NCBI RefSeq assembly: GCF_000737695.1 | Contig: NZ_JPRM01000008.1 | Location: 1-64,000, forward strand | Direction of reading: 5' to 3' | DNA length: 64,000 nt | Source: Flavobacterium hydatis | GTDB taxonomy: Bacteria > Bacteroidota > Bacteroidia > Flavobacteriales > Flavobacteriaceae | Shown: positions 1-8,619 of the stretch, piece after piece | How positions within the stretch are numbered: position 1 is the stretch's first letter | Layout: the number at the start of each line of letters is the position of its first letter | The notes under the pieces: model-generated | Database searches by the model: none | What the model was told of the DNA's origin: nothing | The model's input: the letters and a program-made list of their open reading frames with translations, nothing else | Translations under genes and position numbers: made by a program

Positions 1-35
1 ATTGAATAATAGAGAAAGAATTGAAAGGTTCTAAT

Positions 36-43
36 TATCTTTG
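36..43 (+). promoter_or_regulatory. -7 promoter element for the MATE gene
   Basis: TATCTTTG matches the Bacteroidota -7 consensus TAnnTTTG, 20 bp before the GTG start at 64. No well-spaced -33 TTTG is visible, so the assignment rests on the -7 box and its position. Confidence 0.5.
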
Positions 44-63
44 CAGACTTAAAAAAATATAAA

Positions 64-1449
64 GTGAACTTTTCTCAATACACCAAAGAATTTTCTTATA
101 ATTTAAAATTAGCATATCCCATAATACTAGGAATGGTAGGACATACTCTTATCGGTATTGTCGATAATATTATGGTCGGAAAACTAGGAAGCACAGAACT
201 TGCAGCAGTATCATTAGGAAACAGTATGATTTTTATTGCAATGTCATTAGGAATCGGATTTTCTACAGCAATTACACCTATAGTTGCCGAAGGAGATGCA
301 GAGAAGAATGACAAAAAAATTCGCAACGCATTTCATCACGGATTATTCCTGTGTACTATTTTAGGATTAATGCTTTTTGGAGTAATTGTTTTGGCAAAGC
401 CAATAATGGAATTACTAGAGCAACCAGCCGATGTAATTGCACTTGCAAAACCTTATCTTGATTGGGTAGCTTTCTCATTGATTCCCTTAATCATGTATCA
501 AGGATATAAGCAATTTGCCGATGGACTTTCGCTTACAAAATATTCTATGTATGCTATGGTTATGGCAAATGTACTACACGTAGGTATAAACTATGTATTG
601 ATATATGGTATCTGGATTTTTCCTAAAATGGGAATTGTAGGGGCAGCACTTGGAACAGTAATTTCGAGAATATTCTTGGTAATGTTCATGCATATTATGA
701 TATCTAGGAGAGAAGAATTAAAGCATCATTTTCAGAATTTTAGTTTTTCAGAAATCAAAAAAGAAACCATCAAAAAAATTATAAGCATAGGATTTCCATC
801 AGCAATGCAAATGCTTTTTGAAGTAGTGTTGTTTACAGCATCAATTTGGCTTTGTGGTAATATTGGTAAAACAAGTCAGGCAGCAAATCAAATTGCGTTG
901 AGTTTAGCCTCAATGACCTTTATGTTTGCTATGGGATTAAGCGTTACTTCAATGATTAGAGTTAGTAATCAGCGAGGATTAAATGATTTTAAAAACTTAG
1001 TTGTTGTGGCACGTTCTATCTTTTTGCTTGCCATTATTATCGAAACCGTTTTTGCGATTCTATTTGTAGCTTTCCATGATTTCTTACCACATATTTTCTT
1101 GAATATGGAAAACGGAGGACAACTTTTAGACAATAACGAAGTAATTGCTATTGCATCAAAATTACTTTTAATAGCAGCAGTTTTCCAAATTTCTGATGGA
1201 ATTCAGGTTGTTGTTTTAGGTGCTTTACGCGGATTACAAGATGTAAAAGTACCTATGTATATTACATTTGTGGCTTATTGGATTATAGGTTTTCCTATTT
1301 CATACTACTTAGCCGAATACACAGATTTAAAAGCAGAAGGAGTTTGGATAGGACTTTTGGCAGGATTAACAGCTGCTGCTATATTTTTGTATATTCGTTT
1401 TCATTACCTGACAAAAAAATTAATCAATAATTCAGTTTCAAATTCTTAA
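64..1449 (+). CDS. MATE family multidrug/sodium exporter
   Basis: A 461-residue inner-membrane protein with about 12 predicted hydrophobic segments in two related halves, the usual layout and length of MATE antiporters, which export cationic drugs or metabolites against Na+ or H+. The N-terminal segment (GHTLIGIVDNIMVGKLG, residues 26-42) is the typical MATE TM1-loop region. The start is GTG. It is kept because the next in-frame ATG (residue 24) would remove part of TM1, and because a -7 promoter box lies just upstream. The substrate cannot be read from sequence. The small acidic protein gene follows after 27 bp and may be co-transcribed. Confidence 0.93.
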   Translation: MNFSQYTKEFSYNLKLAYPIILGMVGHTLIGIVDNIMVGKLGSTELAAVSLGNSMIFIAMSLGIGFSTAITPIVAEGDAEKNDKKIRNAFHHGLFLCTILGLMLFGVIVLAKPIMELLEQPADVIALAKPYLDWVAFSLIPLIMYQGYKQFADGLSLTKYSMYAMVMANVLHVGINYVLIYGIWIFPKMGIVGAALGTVISRIFLVMFMHIMISRREELKHHFQNFSFSEIKKETIKKIISIGFPSAMQMLFEVVLFTASIWLCGNIGKTSQAANQIALSLASMTFMFAMGLSVTSMIRVSNQRGLNDFKNLVVVARSIFLLAIIIETVFAILFVAFHDFLPHIFLNMENGGQLLDNNEVIAIASKLLLIAAVFQISDGIQVVVLGALRGLQDVKVPMYITFVAYWIIGFPISYYLAEYTDLKAEGVWIGLLAGLTAAAIFLYIRFHYLTKKLINNSVSNS

Positions 1450-1476
1450 ATTTGACACTTAAAATCTAAAATATAA

Positions 1477-1704
1477 ATGGAACTACCTAAATTTTTACTT
1501 GGCGACAATACAGACTTTCCTGAAGATATCTTTATCATACATCTTGATTATCCAAGGTTTATCATCAATTTAAAAGACGATGAGGTTGAGTTTATGGAAG
1601 AAGCAGAAGATCTTGATGAAGCCGAATTGAATGCCGAAATGGAAGGGTTAATCGTTCTTGCCAATGAGTTTTACGATCGTGAGATAAAACGTTACGAAGA
1701 ATAA
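1477..1704 (+). CDS. Small acidic conserved hypothetical protein
   Basis: A 75-residue, strongly acidic soluble protein with no signal peptide or membrane segment. The middle (roughly residues 28-55) is rich in Glu and Asp (DDEVEFMEEAEDLDEAELNAE) and is predicted helical. I recognise the type as a short hypothetical protein common in Flavobacteria but know no function for it. It sits 27 bp after the MATE gene and 56 bp before the sulfatase gene on the same strand, so it is probably part of the same transcript. Coding is supported by the clean ATG start and the gene packing. Confidence 0.8.
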   Translation: MELPKFLLGDNTDFPEDIFIIHLDYPRFIINLKDDEVEFMEEAEDLDEAELNAEMEGLIVLANEFYDREIKRYEE

Positions 1705-1760
1705 ACGCCATAATTTAATTTAAAATATTTTTTTTCAACACTTTAGAAATTCCTTATTAA

Positions 1761-3704
1761 ATGAAAAAATTCGCTTTTTTAAAACCTATTTTTAATTTTA
1801 TAGCAATTGGATTGCTGATAACTACATTAAGTCGAATATTTTTATTTTTTTTATTTAAGGAGCGAGTAGTTGAAACTCAGGATTATTGGTACATATTCCC
1901 GATAGGTTTGCGAATGGATTTGATATTGCTATGTTATATGTCATTTCTACCAGCAGTATTAGTCACTTTTTTGCCTAATAACTGTATCAAATTCACAAAC
2001 AAATTTTTGGTATTCTATAGTTTTCTATTCCTGTTTCTGATTCTTTTTGTAGAATTAGCAACACCAGATTTTGTAAAACAATACGATACACGTCCGAACA
2101 AAATCTTTTTGGATTATCTAATATATCCAAGAGAAGTAGTAGGAATGCTTTTAAAAAGTTATTTAGTTTCTATAATCGTTACCTTTTTAATTTTAGGAGG
2201 AGTACTGTATCTTGCTTTCAAGAAAGGAAAAAAATATTTTCATACACATCCTGCAGATTATAAATTCAAATTAATTTTGTTTCCATTAGTAGCATTTCTA
2301 TTGTTTTTTGGAGCACGTTCAAGTCTTACTTCAAAGCGTCCAATAAATGCTAGTAACGCCGTATTTTCTACAGATCAGTTAACGAATACCTTAGGATTAA
2401 ATTCATTTTATACAGTTGCTTTCGCAGCATATTCAATCAAAAATGAAGGGAATACTAAGATGTATGGAAAAATGGAAGAAGCAGAAGCAATTGCTCGTGT
2501 AAAAAAATACATGACAGTAAATGCAAGTGATTTTACCGATCCAGAAATTCCGTTTCTTCACATTCAAAACCCAGATACACTTTTAAAAAGACCTTATAAC
2601 TTGGTTATTTTTTTACAAGAAAGTTTAGGGGCAGAATATGTTGGAATTTTAGGAGGTAAACCATTAACTCCAGAGTTTGATAAACTTTCAAAAGAAGGAT
2701 TACTTTTTACCAATTTATATTGTACAGGTACACGTAGCGTACGAGGGATAGAAGCTGTTGTTACAGGATTCCTGCCTTCACCTTCAGAAAGTGTAGTGAA
2801 ATTAGGAAACTCACAACAAGGATTTTTTACTTTGGCAGATGCCTTAAAAAGAAAAGGATATGAGACGAGTTTTATCTATGGAGGAATGGCCAATTTTGAT
2901 AATATGGCTTCCTTTTTTAACGGAAATGGATTTCAGGATATTGTAGATCAGGAAGATTTTGATGGCGATGGACAGAAATATGCATTTAAGGGAACTTGGG
3001 GATATTCAGATGAAGATTTAGTTACTAAAGCAAACAATTATTTTAAAGCCAAAGGAGATAAACCATTCTTCTCATTAATGTTTTCTACTTCTAATCACGA
3101 GCCTTTTGAGTATCCAGAAGGAAGAATTAAACCTTATGATAAGAAAGCTGCAACGGTTAATAATGCTATGAAATATGCCGATTTTTCGATTGGAAAATTC
3201 TTCGAAATGGCAAAAAAAGAACCATACTTTAAGAATACTATTTTCATTGTAATTGCAGATCATAACACAAGAACATACGGAAAAAATTTAGTGCCTATAA
3301 ACAAGTTTCATATTCCAGCTTTAATCATGGGGCCAGGAGTACCTAAAGGTAAAGCGTATGATAAATTGGCTAGTCAGATAGATATTCCGCCTACATTATT
3401 AAGCTATATAGGAGCACAGTTTGAAACACCGATGATAGGAAGAAATCTAACTAAAATAGGACCAGACGTAAAAGGAAGGTCGATTATGCAATTTAATGAC
3501 ATCAACGCATTTAGAGTAGAGAATAAGGTAGTAATCATGCAACCAAACTTAAAACCATTGCAGTTTGAAATTAAAAATGACACTACTTTAGTTCCTGTTA
3601 AACTAGACGAAGAACTTGCAAAAGATGCTTTGGCACATGTAGTAACCGCAGGAAATTTATATAAAGAGAATAAATATAAGCTAAGAGATATTAAGAAAAA
3701 ATAG
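1761..3704 (+). CDS. LtaS-like membrane sulfatase/phosphoglycerol transferase
   Basis: A 647-residue protein with about five N-terminal membrane segments (residues 1-200) and an extracytoplasmic alkaline-phosphatase/sulfatase fold domain (about 275-620). The metal and catalytic residues seen in LtaS can be matched by position: Glu287 (LQESLG), nucleophile Thr324 (GTRSVRG), His446 (STSNHEP) and Asp500-His501 (IADHNTR). The 37- and 176-residue spacings are close to those of LtaS. Gram-negative members are thought to move phosphoglycerol or phosphoethanolamine groups onto surface glycans or lipids. Lipoteichoic acid is not expected here, so the acceptor is unknown. The stop codon lies at the edge of an inverted-repeat element shared with the convergent MeaB gene. 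Confidence 0.9.
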   Translation: MKKFAFLKPIFNFIAIGLLITTLSRIFLFFLFKERVVETQDYWYIFPIGLRMDLILLCYMSFLPAVLVTFLPNNCIKFTNKFLVFYSFLFLFLILFVELATPDFVKQYDTRPNKIFLDYLIYPREVVGMLLKSYLVSIIVTFLILGGVLYLAFKKGKKYFHTHPADYKFKLILFPLVAFLLFFGARSSLTSKRPINASNAVFSTDQLTNTLGLNSFYTVAFAAYSIKNEGNTKMYGKMEEAEAIARVKKYMTVNASDFTDPEIPFLHIQNPDTLLKRPYNLVIFLQESLGAEYVGILGGKPLTPEFDKLSKEGLLFTNLYCTGTRSVRGIEAVVTGFLPSPSESVVKLGNSQQGFFTLADALKRKGYETSFIYGGMANFDNMASFFNGNGFQDIVDQEDFDGDGQKYAFKGTWGYSDEDLVTKANNYFKAKGDKPFFSLMFSTSNHEPFEYPEGRIKPYDKKAATVNNAMKYADFSIGKFFEMAKKEPYFKNTIFIVIADHNTRTYGKNLVPINKFHIPALIMGPGVPKGKAYDKLASQIDIPPTLLSYIGAQFETPMIGRNLTKIGPDVKGRSIMQFNDINAFRVENKVVIMQPNLKPLQFEIKNDTTLVPVKLDEELAKDALAHVVTAGNLYKENKYKLRDIKKK

Positions 3705-3785
3705 GCTCAGAGGAGCAAAGTGACAAAGGTTCATAGGTTTTTTACTCTGTACCTTTGGTACTTTGAATCTTTGTACCTTCCTTGA
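3701..3785. repeat. CAAAG-word inverted repeat between convergent genes; encodes MeaB tail
   Basis: The element consists of the short word CAAAG with spacers (left arm about 3711-3735, right arm about 3748-3781). The two arms are imperfect reverse complements, so either strand can fold. It begins at the stop codon of the sulfatase gene and covers the last codons of the MeaB gene, whose C-terminal residues GTKIQSTKGTE are read from the right arm. It probably acts as a bidirectional 3'-end hairpin. Confidence 0.7.
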
Positions 3786-4896
3786 AATATATTCCCAACA
3801 AAATACTAGCAGCTGCAAAAGGTGAGATTTCATCATTTTGCACTGCTTTTTTGTTTTTATCAAGTTCAGCTATAATTTCCGGATGATTGTAAAAGTTTGT
3901 TTTTAATTGCTCATTGATAGTTTCCATCATCCAGAACTGGTTTTGTTCTTTTCTTTTTTCCTGAAAATAAAGACTGGCTTTTGCCATTTCAAAATAATCA
4001 AGAATAGTTTGCCAAACTTCAGGGATTCCTTCATGAGTAATCGCACTACACGTATTCACAGTAGGTTGCCATCCCGATTTTTTGGCAGGAAATAAATGTA
4101 AAGCCCTATTAAATTCAGTTTTGGCAAGTCTTGCTTTTTTAATGTTATCACCATCGGCTTTGTTTATGATAATTGCATCAGCCATTTCCATAATACCTCT
4201 CTTAATGCCTTGTAATTCATCGCCAGCACCAGCAATTTTTAACAATAAGAAAAAATCGACCATGCTATGAACAGCCGTTTCGCTTTGGCCAACGCCTACA
4301 GTTTCTATTAAAATAGTATCAAATCCAGCGGCTTCACAAAGTATGATAGTTTCTCTTGTTTTGCGGGCAACGCCACCAAGAGTTTCTCCTGATGCGCTAG
4401 GTCTTATAAAAGCATTTTCGTCTTTAACCAATTCTTCCATTCGGGTTTTATCACCTAGAATACTTCCGTGAGAGAAAGAACTACTCGGGTCGACTGCCAA
4501 GACAGCTAGTTTTTTGCCTAATCCGGTGAGTTGTTTTCCAAAGGCCTCAATAAAAGTACTTTTCCCAACACCGGGAACGCCAGTAATTCCTATTCGAACC
4601 GATTGATTAGCGTGAGGCAAACAGGCATTAATTATCTCATTGGCTTTAGCCAAATGATTAGGATTAGTACTTTCTATGAGAGTAATTGCTCTGCTTAGCG
4701 CAGTAATGTTTCCAGATAAAATACCCGAAACTAATTCTTGAGCAGAAGGTTGAATCCGTCTAAAACGCTGAATTTGCTCAATTGAACTTCCGCTGGTAAT
4801 TTCGGGTTGCGAAATTCCAGGCTTTTCATTTAAACTACTTTCTTGTTTTTTATGTGCAGACAAACTCTTTTCTTTTTGAAAGGTAAAAGTAATCAA
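3742..4896 (-). CDS. meaB: MeaB, methylmalonyl-CoA mutase-associated GTPase
   Basis: A G3E-family P-loop GTPase of up to 384 residues that protects and reloads adenosylcobalamin-dependent methylmalonyl-CoA mutase. Visible motifs: Walker A GVPGVGKST (106-114), an AVDPSSS segment after it, the ETVGVGQSE region, and a NKAD guanine-specificity motif. The reported start is TTG at 4896. TTG at 4863 (giving MSAHKKQES) is an equally plausible start. A 15-bp hairpin with a T-rich tail ends only five bases before the first TTG, which favours the later one. The final 11 residues come from a repeat element. The cobalamin adenosyltransferase at 21,056 fits the same B12 pathway. Confidence 0.92.
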   Translation of the reverse strand: MITFTFQKEKSLSAHKKQESSLNEKPGISQPEITSGSSIEQIQRFRRIQPSAQELVSGILSGNITALSRAITLIESTNPNHLAKANEIINACLPHANQSVRIGITGVPGVGKSTFIEAFGKQLTGLGKKLAVLAVDPSSSFSHGSILGDKTRMEELVKDENAFIRPSASGETLGGVARKTRETIILCEAAGFDTILIETVGVGQSETAVHSMVDFFLLLKIAGAGDELQGIKRGIMEMADAIIINKADGDNIKKARLAKTEFNRALHLFPAKKSGWQPTVNTCSAITHEGIPEVWQTILDYFEMAKASLYFQEKRKEQNQFWMMETINEQLKTNFYNHPEIIAELDKNKKAVQNDEISPFAAASILLGIYFKEGTKIQSTKGTE

Positions 4897-4900
4897 AACA

Positions 4901-4942
4901 AAAACAGTTTCAAAAAGACTATTTACCTTTTGAAACTGTTTT
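4901..4942 (-). terminator. Perfect 15-bp hairpin with T-rich tail
   Basis: Arms AAAACAGTTTCAAAA (4901-4915) and its exact reverse complement (4928-4942), loop of 12. On the minus strand the hairpin is followed by a T-rich run, so it can end transcripts of the SDR/Rrf2 genes before meaB. Confidence 0.7.
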
Positions 4943-5021
4943 GTTTTGTCACATCCCTAGGGTAATGTTATTATTTTAAAGATGTATTTACAATACTTCG
5001 TCAATAAACCTCTCTTAAAGA

Positions 5022-5090
5022 TGCAAAAGCGCAAAGAAATTATGTTTAAACTTTGCGGCTTTGCGACTCTGCGAGAAAAATTATAGACAA
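5022..5090. repeat. GCAAAG-word inverted repeat downstream of SDR gene
   Basis: One arm near 5022-5037 (GCAAAAGCGCAAAG) and the opposing arm near 5053-5075 (CTTTGCGGCTTTGCGACTCT) are imperfect reverse complements made of repeated GCAAAG words. The element lies about 50 bp past the stop of the minus-strand SDR gene. It belongs to the same class of 3'-end word repeats seen elsewhere in the window. Confidence 0.6.
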
Positions 5091-5137
5091 AATGCTAGAT
5101 TTGATAAAATTGCCCTGAGATTGCGGCGAATATAAAA

Positions 5138-5779
5138 TTAATAGGCTGCCGTAAAACGAACTTGATGATGTTTTGGAGCTTCAACTTCATCAGCAATTAC
5201 TACTGCTAAATCTTCTACTGAGATAATGCTTCTTTGATTTTCATCAAAAACAGGATTATCTAATCCTAAACGATATTTAGCAGTTCTTCCTGTTGTAATT
5301 CCAGGATGCATTTCAAAAGCTGGGCTAAAAAATGCCCAATCCAAGTCTTTTTCTTCTTTAAGTATATTTAAATAATCTCTTGCTGCCGATGCTCCAGCAT
5401 GGTATTCTTTTGGGAAATCTGGTGTGTCTACAGCTTGTAAATTTGGAGCTACAAATAAACTTCCTGCACCACCAATCGTGATAAAACGTTTTACTCCCGA
5501 TTGTTTTACTGCTTCCTGAATAGATTTTGAACCAGCTATAAAATCATCATAAAGATTAGGGTTTGTCCAGCCAGCATTATAAGCACTAATTACAACATCG
5601 TTTCCTTTTAGTATAGATGCCAATTCAGCTGTGTTTAAGATGTCAGCCTTTACCCAATTAACATTAGTAGAATCTTTCGGATTTCTTGCTATTGCAGTAA
5701 TTTCATGATTGCGATTTGCTAATTCGTTTAAGATAGTTGAGCCTACAAAGCCAGTAGCTCCAATGATTGCGATTTTCAT
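5138..5779 (-). CDS. NAD(P)H-binding SDR-like oxidoreductase (YwnB type)
   Basis: A 213-residue atypical short-chain dehydrogenase/NmrA-like protein with the N-terminal nucleotide-binding motif GATGFVGSTI (residues 7-16) and a single Rossmann domain, cytosolic. Families of this size act as NAD(P)H-dependent reductases or redox sensors, and the substrate is not evident. It lies 56 bp downstream of an Rrf2 regulator gene on the same strand. The gap carries a 17-bp operator-like sequence also present in front of the regulator, so control by that Rrf2 protein is likely. The arrangement recalls ywnA-ywnB of Bacillus subtilis. Confidence 0.87.
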   Translation of the reverse strand: MKIAIIGATGFVGSTILNELANRNHEITAIARNPKDSTNVNWVKADILNTAELASILKGNDVVISAYNAGWTNPNLYDDFIAGSKSIQEAVKQSGVKRFITIGGAGSLFVAPNLQAVDTPDFPKEYHAGASAARDYLNILKEEKDLDWAFFSPAFEMHPGITTGRTAKYRLGLDNPVFDENQRSIISVEDLAVVIADEVEAPKHHQVRFTAAY

Positions 5780-5796
5780 AATATATAATTTAATTA

Positions 5797-5813
5797 GTAA
5801 TAAAAAATGTTAC
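5797..5813. promoter_or_regulatory. Putative Rrf2 operator, SDR promoter
   Basis: GTAATAAAAAATGTTAC matches 15 of 17 positions with the site at 6247-6263 in front of the Rrf2 gene itself. The ends (GTAAT...TTAC) form an imperfect palindrome. It lies 18 bp upstream of the SDR start codon. Confidence 0.6.
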
Positions 5814-5835
5814 AGTTTTGCGTAAAAAAAATAGA

Positions 5836-6243
5836 TTAGAACTGATTTGAAAAATTTTCTAACGTGATTGTGCTTAATTGCGCATTTATTTTCTCGTTGA
5901 TATCAGCATATAATGTGTCTAGATTTTCGTTTATTTTCTTTCCAACAGGGCAGTCCGGATTAGGCTGATTTTTAGCATAACCAAGATTTACGGTATCAAA
6001 AGTCATTTTAAAAATATCAAGTAAACTGATTTCTGATGCAGGTTTTAATAATCTCGTTCCTCCGTTTTTGCCTTCTTTGCTCTCTACGATATGATTTTTT
6101 TTAAGGTTCGAAATTTCCTTTCTTACCAAAACAGGATTCAAATTTATGCTACCCGCAATATACTCTGATGATAGATAATCATTAGGGAATTTAGTGAGTA
6201 ACGTAAGAATATGTGTTGTTATGGCAAACTTACCTGAAATCAT
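5836..6243 (-). CDS. Rrf2 family transcriptional regulator
   Basis: A 135-residue winged-helix DNA-binding protein with the Rrf2 layout: N-terminal helices, recognition region around residues 27-50 (NLNPVLVRKEISNLKK) and the wing segment GKNGGTRLLKP (58-68). Only one cysteine is visible (Cys98), so an iron-sulfur cluster of the IscR/NsrR type is unlikely and sensing must work otherwise. A well-formed promoter (6263-6293) overlaps an operator-like site, which points to autorepression. The downstream SDR gene carries the same site. Confidence 0.9.
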   Translation of the reverse strand: MISGKFAITTHILTLLTKFPNDYLSSEYIAGSINLNPVLVRKEISNLKKNHIVESKEGKNGGTRLLKPASEISLLDIFKMTFDTVNLGYAKNQPNPDCPVGKKINENLDTLYADINEKINAQLSTITLENFSNQF

Positions 6244-6246
6244 ACT

Positions 6247-6263
6247 GTAATGAAATATGTTAC
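6247..6263. promoter_or_regulatory. Putative Rrf2 operator, autoregulatory
   Basis: GTAATGAAATATGTTAC lies between the -7 box and the start codon of the Rrf2 gene and shares 15 of 17 bases with 5797-5813. A repressor bound here would cover the transcription start. Confidence 0.6.
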
Positions 6264-6293
6264 AAATTTATAGATTTATATTGAACTGACAAA
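6263..6293 (-). promoter_or_regulatory. Promoter of the Rrf2 gene
   Basis: On the minus strand TTTG (6293-6290), a 19-bp spacer and TAAATTTG (6270-6263) match the Bacteroidota -33/-7 consensus exactly. Confidence 0.7.
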
Positions 6294-6337
6294 ATAATTT
6301 ACTTTAAAATTAAGTAATTTAAGAAGATTTTAAGTGG

Positions 6338-6345
6338 TATTTTTG
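6338..6345 (+). promoter_or_regulatory. -7 promoter element of the AEC/MFS pair
   Basis: TATTTTTG fits TAnnTTTG and ends 13 bp before the ATG at 6359, which would give a very short 5' leader. No clear -33 box is seen. Confidence 0.4.
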
Positions 6346-6358
6346 TTTTTTTTCAAAG

Positions 6359-7270
6359 ATGATCAACTTTATTTTAATTTTCGTTTTTATTAGTGCGGGG
6401 CTTATATTGCAAAATATCAAGGGTTTCCCGATACATATCTACAAAACATTAAACAAACTTGTAATTTATTTATGTCTTCCAGCTTTGGCACTTTATTTTA
6501 TCCCAAAAATAAAATGGAGTAACGAATTGCTATTTCCTATTGGGGCAGCATGGATTGCTTTTATAATTGCATTTGTTCTTTTTTCTATTTTAGGTAAAAA
6601 GTATGGATGGTCTAATAAATTAATAGGCTGCTTGATTCTCACAGCAGGATTAAGTAATACCTCATTTCTTGGTTATCCTATAATAGAGGCTTTGTATGGG
6701 AAATCAGGATTAGAAACCGCCATCTTAGTAGATCAGCCAGGATCATTCGTAGTAATTTCGACATTAGGTGTATTTGTTGCAGCATTTTATTCTAAAGGAA
6801 GTTCCAGTTCACTTGCAATTGTAAAGAAGATATTAACCTTTCCACCTTTTATCACTTTCGTTATAGCTTGTCTTATGAATGTGTTTAATTATGATTTTGA
6901 TGAAAACCTTCAGGTTGGATTCCAGAAGATAGGTAGTTTGGTTACGCCACTTGCATTACTTTCTGTGGGTTTGCAGCTTCGCTTTGAAAAGAATAGTAAG
7001 CATTGGAAGTTCTTGAGCTTAGGATTGTTTTTTAAACTTATCATCACACCATTATTGTTTTTGGTATTCTATGTTTTTATTCTAAAACAAAATTCATCAG
7101 TAATTAAAGTTACCATTATGGAAATGGCTATGGCACCTATGATAACAGGAAGTATTTTGGCTTCGACCTATGGTTTAAAGCCACGGTTAAGTAGTATGAT
7201 GATTGGTTTTGGAATCCCTATTTCGTTTATCACACTCATTTTGTGGTATTTTATAATGACCTTTATTTAG
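6359..7270 (+). CDS. AEC family transporter (auxin efflux carrier-like permease)
   Basis: A 303-residue inner-membrane protein with 8-10 hydrophobic segments in two halves, typical of the AEC/BART superfamily. Bacterial members carry malate, malonate or other organic anions. The segment LTAGLSNTSFLGYPIIEALYG (about 93-113) is the conserved crossover-helix region of the family. The MFS gene follows after 32 bp on the same strand, so the two transporters are probably co-expressed. The substrate is unknown. Confidence 0.85.
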   Translation: MINFILIFVFISAGLILQNIKGFPIHIYKTLNKLVIYLCLPALALYFIPKIKWSNELLFPIGAAWIAFIIAFVLFSILGKKYGWSNKLIGCLILTAGLSNTSFLGYPIIEALYGKSGLETAILVDQPGSFVVISTLGVFVAAFYSKGSSSSLAIVKKILTFPPFITFVIACLMNVFNYDFDENLQVGFQKIGSLVTPLALLSVGLQLRFEKNSKHWKFLSLGLFFKLIITPLLFLVFYVFILKQNSSVIKVTIMEMAMAPMITGSILASTYGLKPRLSSMMIGFGIPISFITLILWYFIMTFI

Positions 7271-7302
7271 TTTATATATTAATTTTTTAGTTCAAATTTA
7301 TT

Positions 7303-8520
7303 ATGAGTTCGTTTAGTAATTCAGCTACAATCGATAGTTCGGTTTTAGTTCAAAAAACAGTTTATTCCGTATTATTCTCAATAGCATTTGCCCATTTACT
7401 TAATGATTTAATGCAAGCAGTAATCCCTGCTACGTATCCTATTTTAAAGGATAACTTCAATTTAAACTTTACCCAAGTCGGATTAATTACGTTTGTTTTT
7501 CAGCTTACAGCTTCTTTATTGCAGCCTTTTATTGGTTTTTATACCGATAAAAAACCGATGCCATATTCATTAGTAATAGGTATGATATTTACTATTTCGG
7601 GATTATGCCTATTATCAATATCAAGTACATTCTGGATGCTGTTAGTATCGGTTGCGTTAGTAGGTATCGGATCATCTATATTTCATCCAGAAGCTTCGAG
7701 AGTTGCTTTTTTAGGTTCGGGAGGAAAGCGTGGTTTGGCACAATCTATTTTTCAGTTAGGAGGAAATGCAGGTAGTGCGATAGGACCATTATTAGTGGCT
7801 TTGGTAGTTGCACCTTATGGGCAATCACACGTAGTTTGGTTTGTTATTGCAGGAATATTAGGGATCATTATTTTATCTAGAATTGCAGTTTGGTATCAAA
7901 ATCATATGAATTTGCGTGCTGCCAAAAAAATAGATTTAGAGGAAACTACAATTCCACTATCAAACAAAAAAATCACTATTTCGATTATCGTCTTGCTGAT
8001 GCTTATTTTTTCTAAGTTTTTCTATATGGCAAGTATGTCTAGTTACTTTACTTTTTACCTGATAGATAAATTCGGAATGAGTATTCAGGATTCTCAATTT
8101 TATTTATTCATTTTCTTAGCATCAGTTGCAGCAGGAACATTAATAGGAGGGCCATTAGGCGATCGTTTTGGGCGAAAATATATTATCTGGATCTCAATAT
8201 TAGGAGCAGCGCCTTTTACTTTGTTATTGCCTTATGCTAACTTATTTTGGACAGGGGTATTGTCTGTAATAATAGGAGTTGTAATTGCGTCTGCATTTTC
8301 GGCTATTTTGGTTTTTGCACAAGAACTAAAACCAGGAAAAGTAGGGATGATCTCGGGATTATTTTTCGGATTTGCTTTCGGAATGGGAGGTTTAGGTTCG
8401 GCAGTTTTAGGATATGTTGCCGATCAAACAACTATTGAGTATGTGTTTAAAATAAGTTCATATTTACCTTTAATTGGAGTTCTTACTTATTTCTTGCCAA
8501 ATATCAAAAAGAAAGCCTAA
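7303..8520 (+). CDS. MFS transporter, fosmidomycin resistance (Fsr)-like
   Basis: A 405-residue protein with 12 predicted membrane segments. The N-terminal half contains AHLLNDLMQAVIPATYPILK (about 28-47) and the half-way region has GDRFGRKY, an MFS motif A variant. These features match the Fsr/MFS_1 group, whose E. coli member confers fosmidomycin resistance. The physiological substrate is unknown. The gene probably shares a transcript with the AEC carrier gene upstream. Confidence 0.86.
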   Translation: MSSFSNSATIDSSVLVQKTVYSVLFSIAFAHLLNDLMQAVIPATYPILKDNFNLNFTQVGLITFVFQLTASLLQPFIGFYTDKKPMPYSLVIGMIFTISGLCLLSISSTFWMLLVSVALVGIGSSIFHPEASRVAFLGSGGKRGLAQSIFQLGGNAGSAIGPLLVALVVAPYGQSHVVWFVIAGILGIIILSRIAVWYQNHMNLRAAKKIDLEETTIPLSNKKITISIIVLLMLIFSKFFYMASMSSYFTFYLIDKFGMSIQDSQFYLFIFLASVAAGTLIGGPLGDRFGRKYIIWISILGAAPFTLLLPYANLFWTGVLSVIIGVVIASAFSAILVFAQELKPGKVGMISGLFFGFAFGMGGLGSAVLGYVADQTTIEYVFKISSYLPLIGVLTYFLPNIKKKA

Positions 8521-8619
8521 TTCTATCAAGTCTATCAACTTTATGATTTTTTTATAGGGCTAGATGTTTTCCTTGTACTTTTTTTACTTATTTTTAAATA
8601 AAATTTTAAATAAATACTC

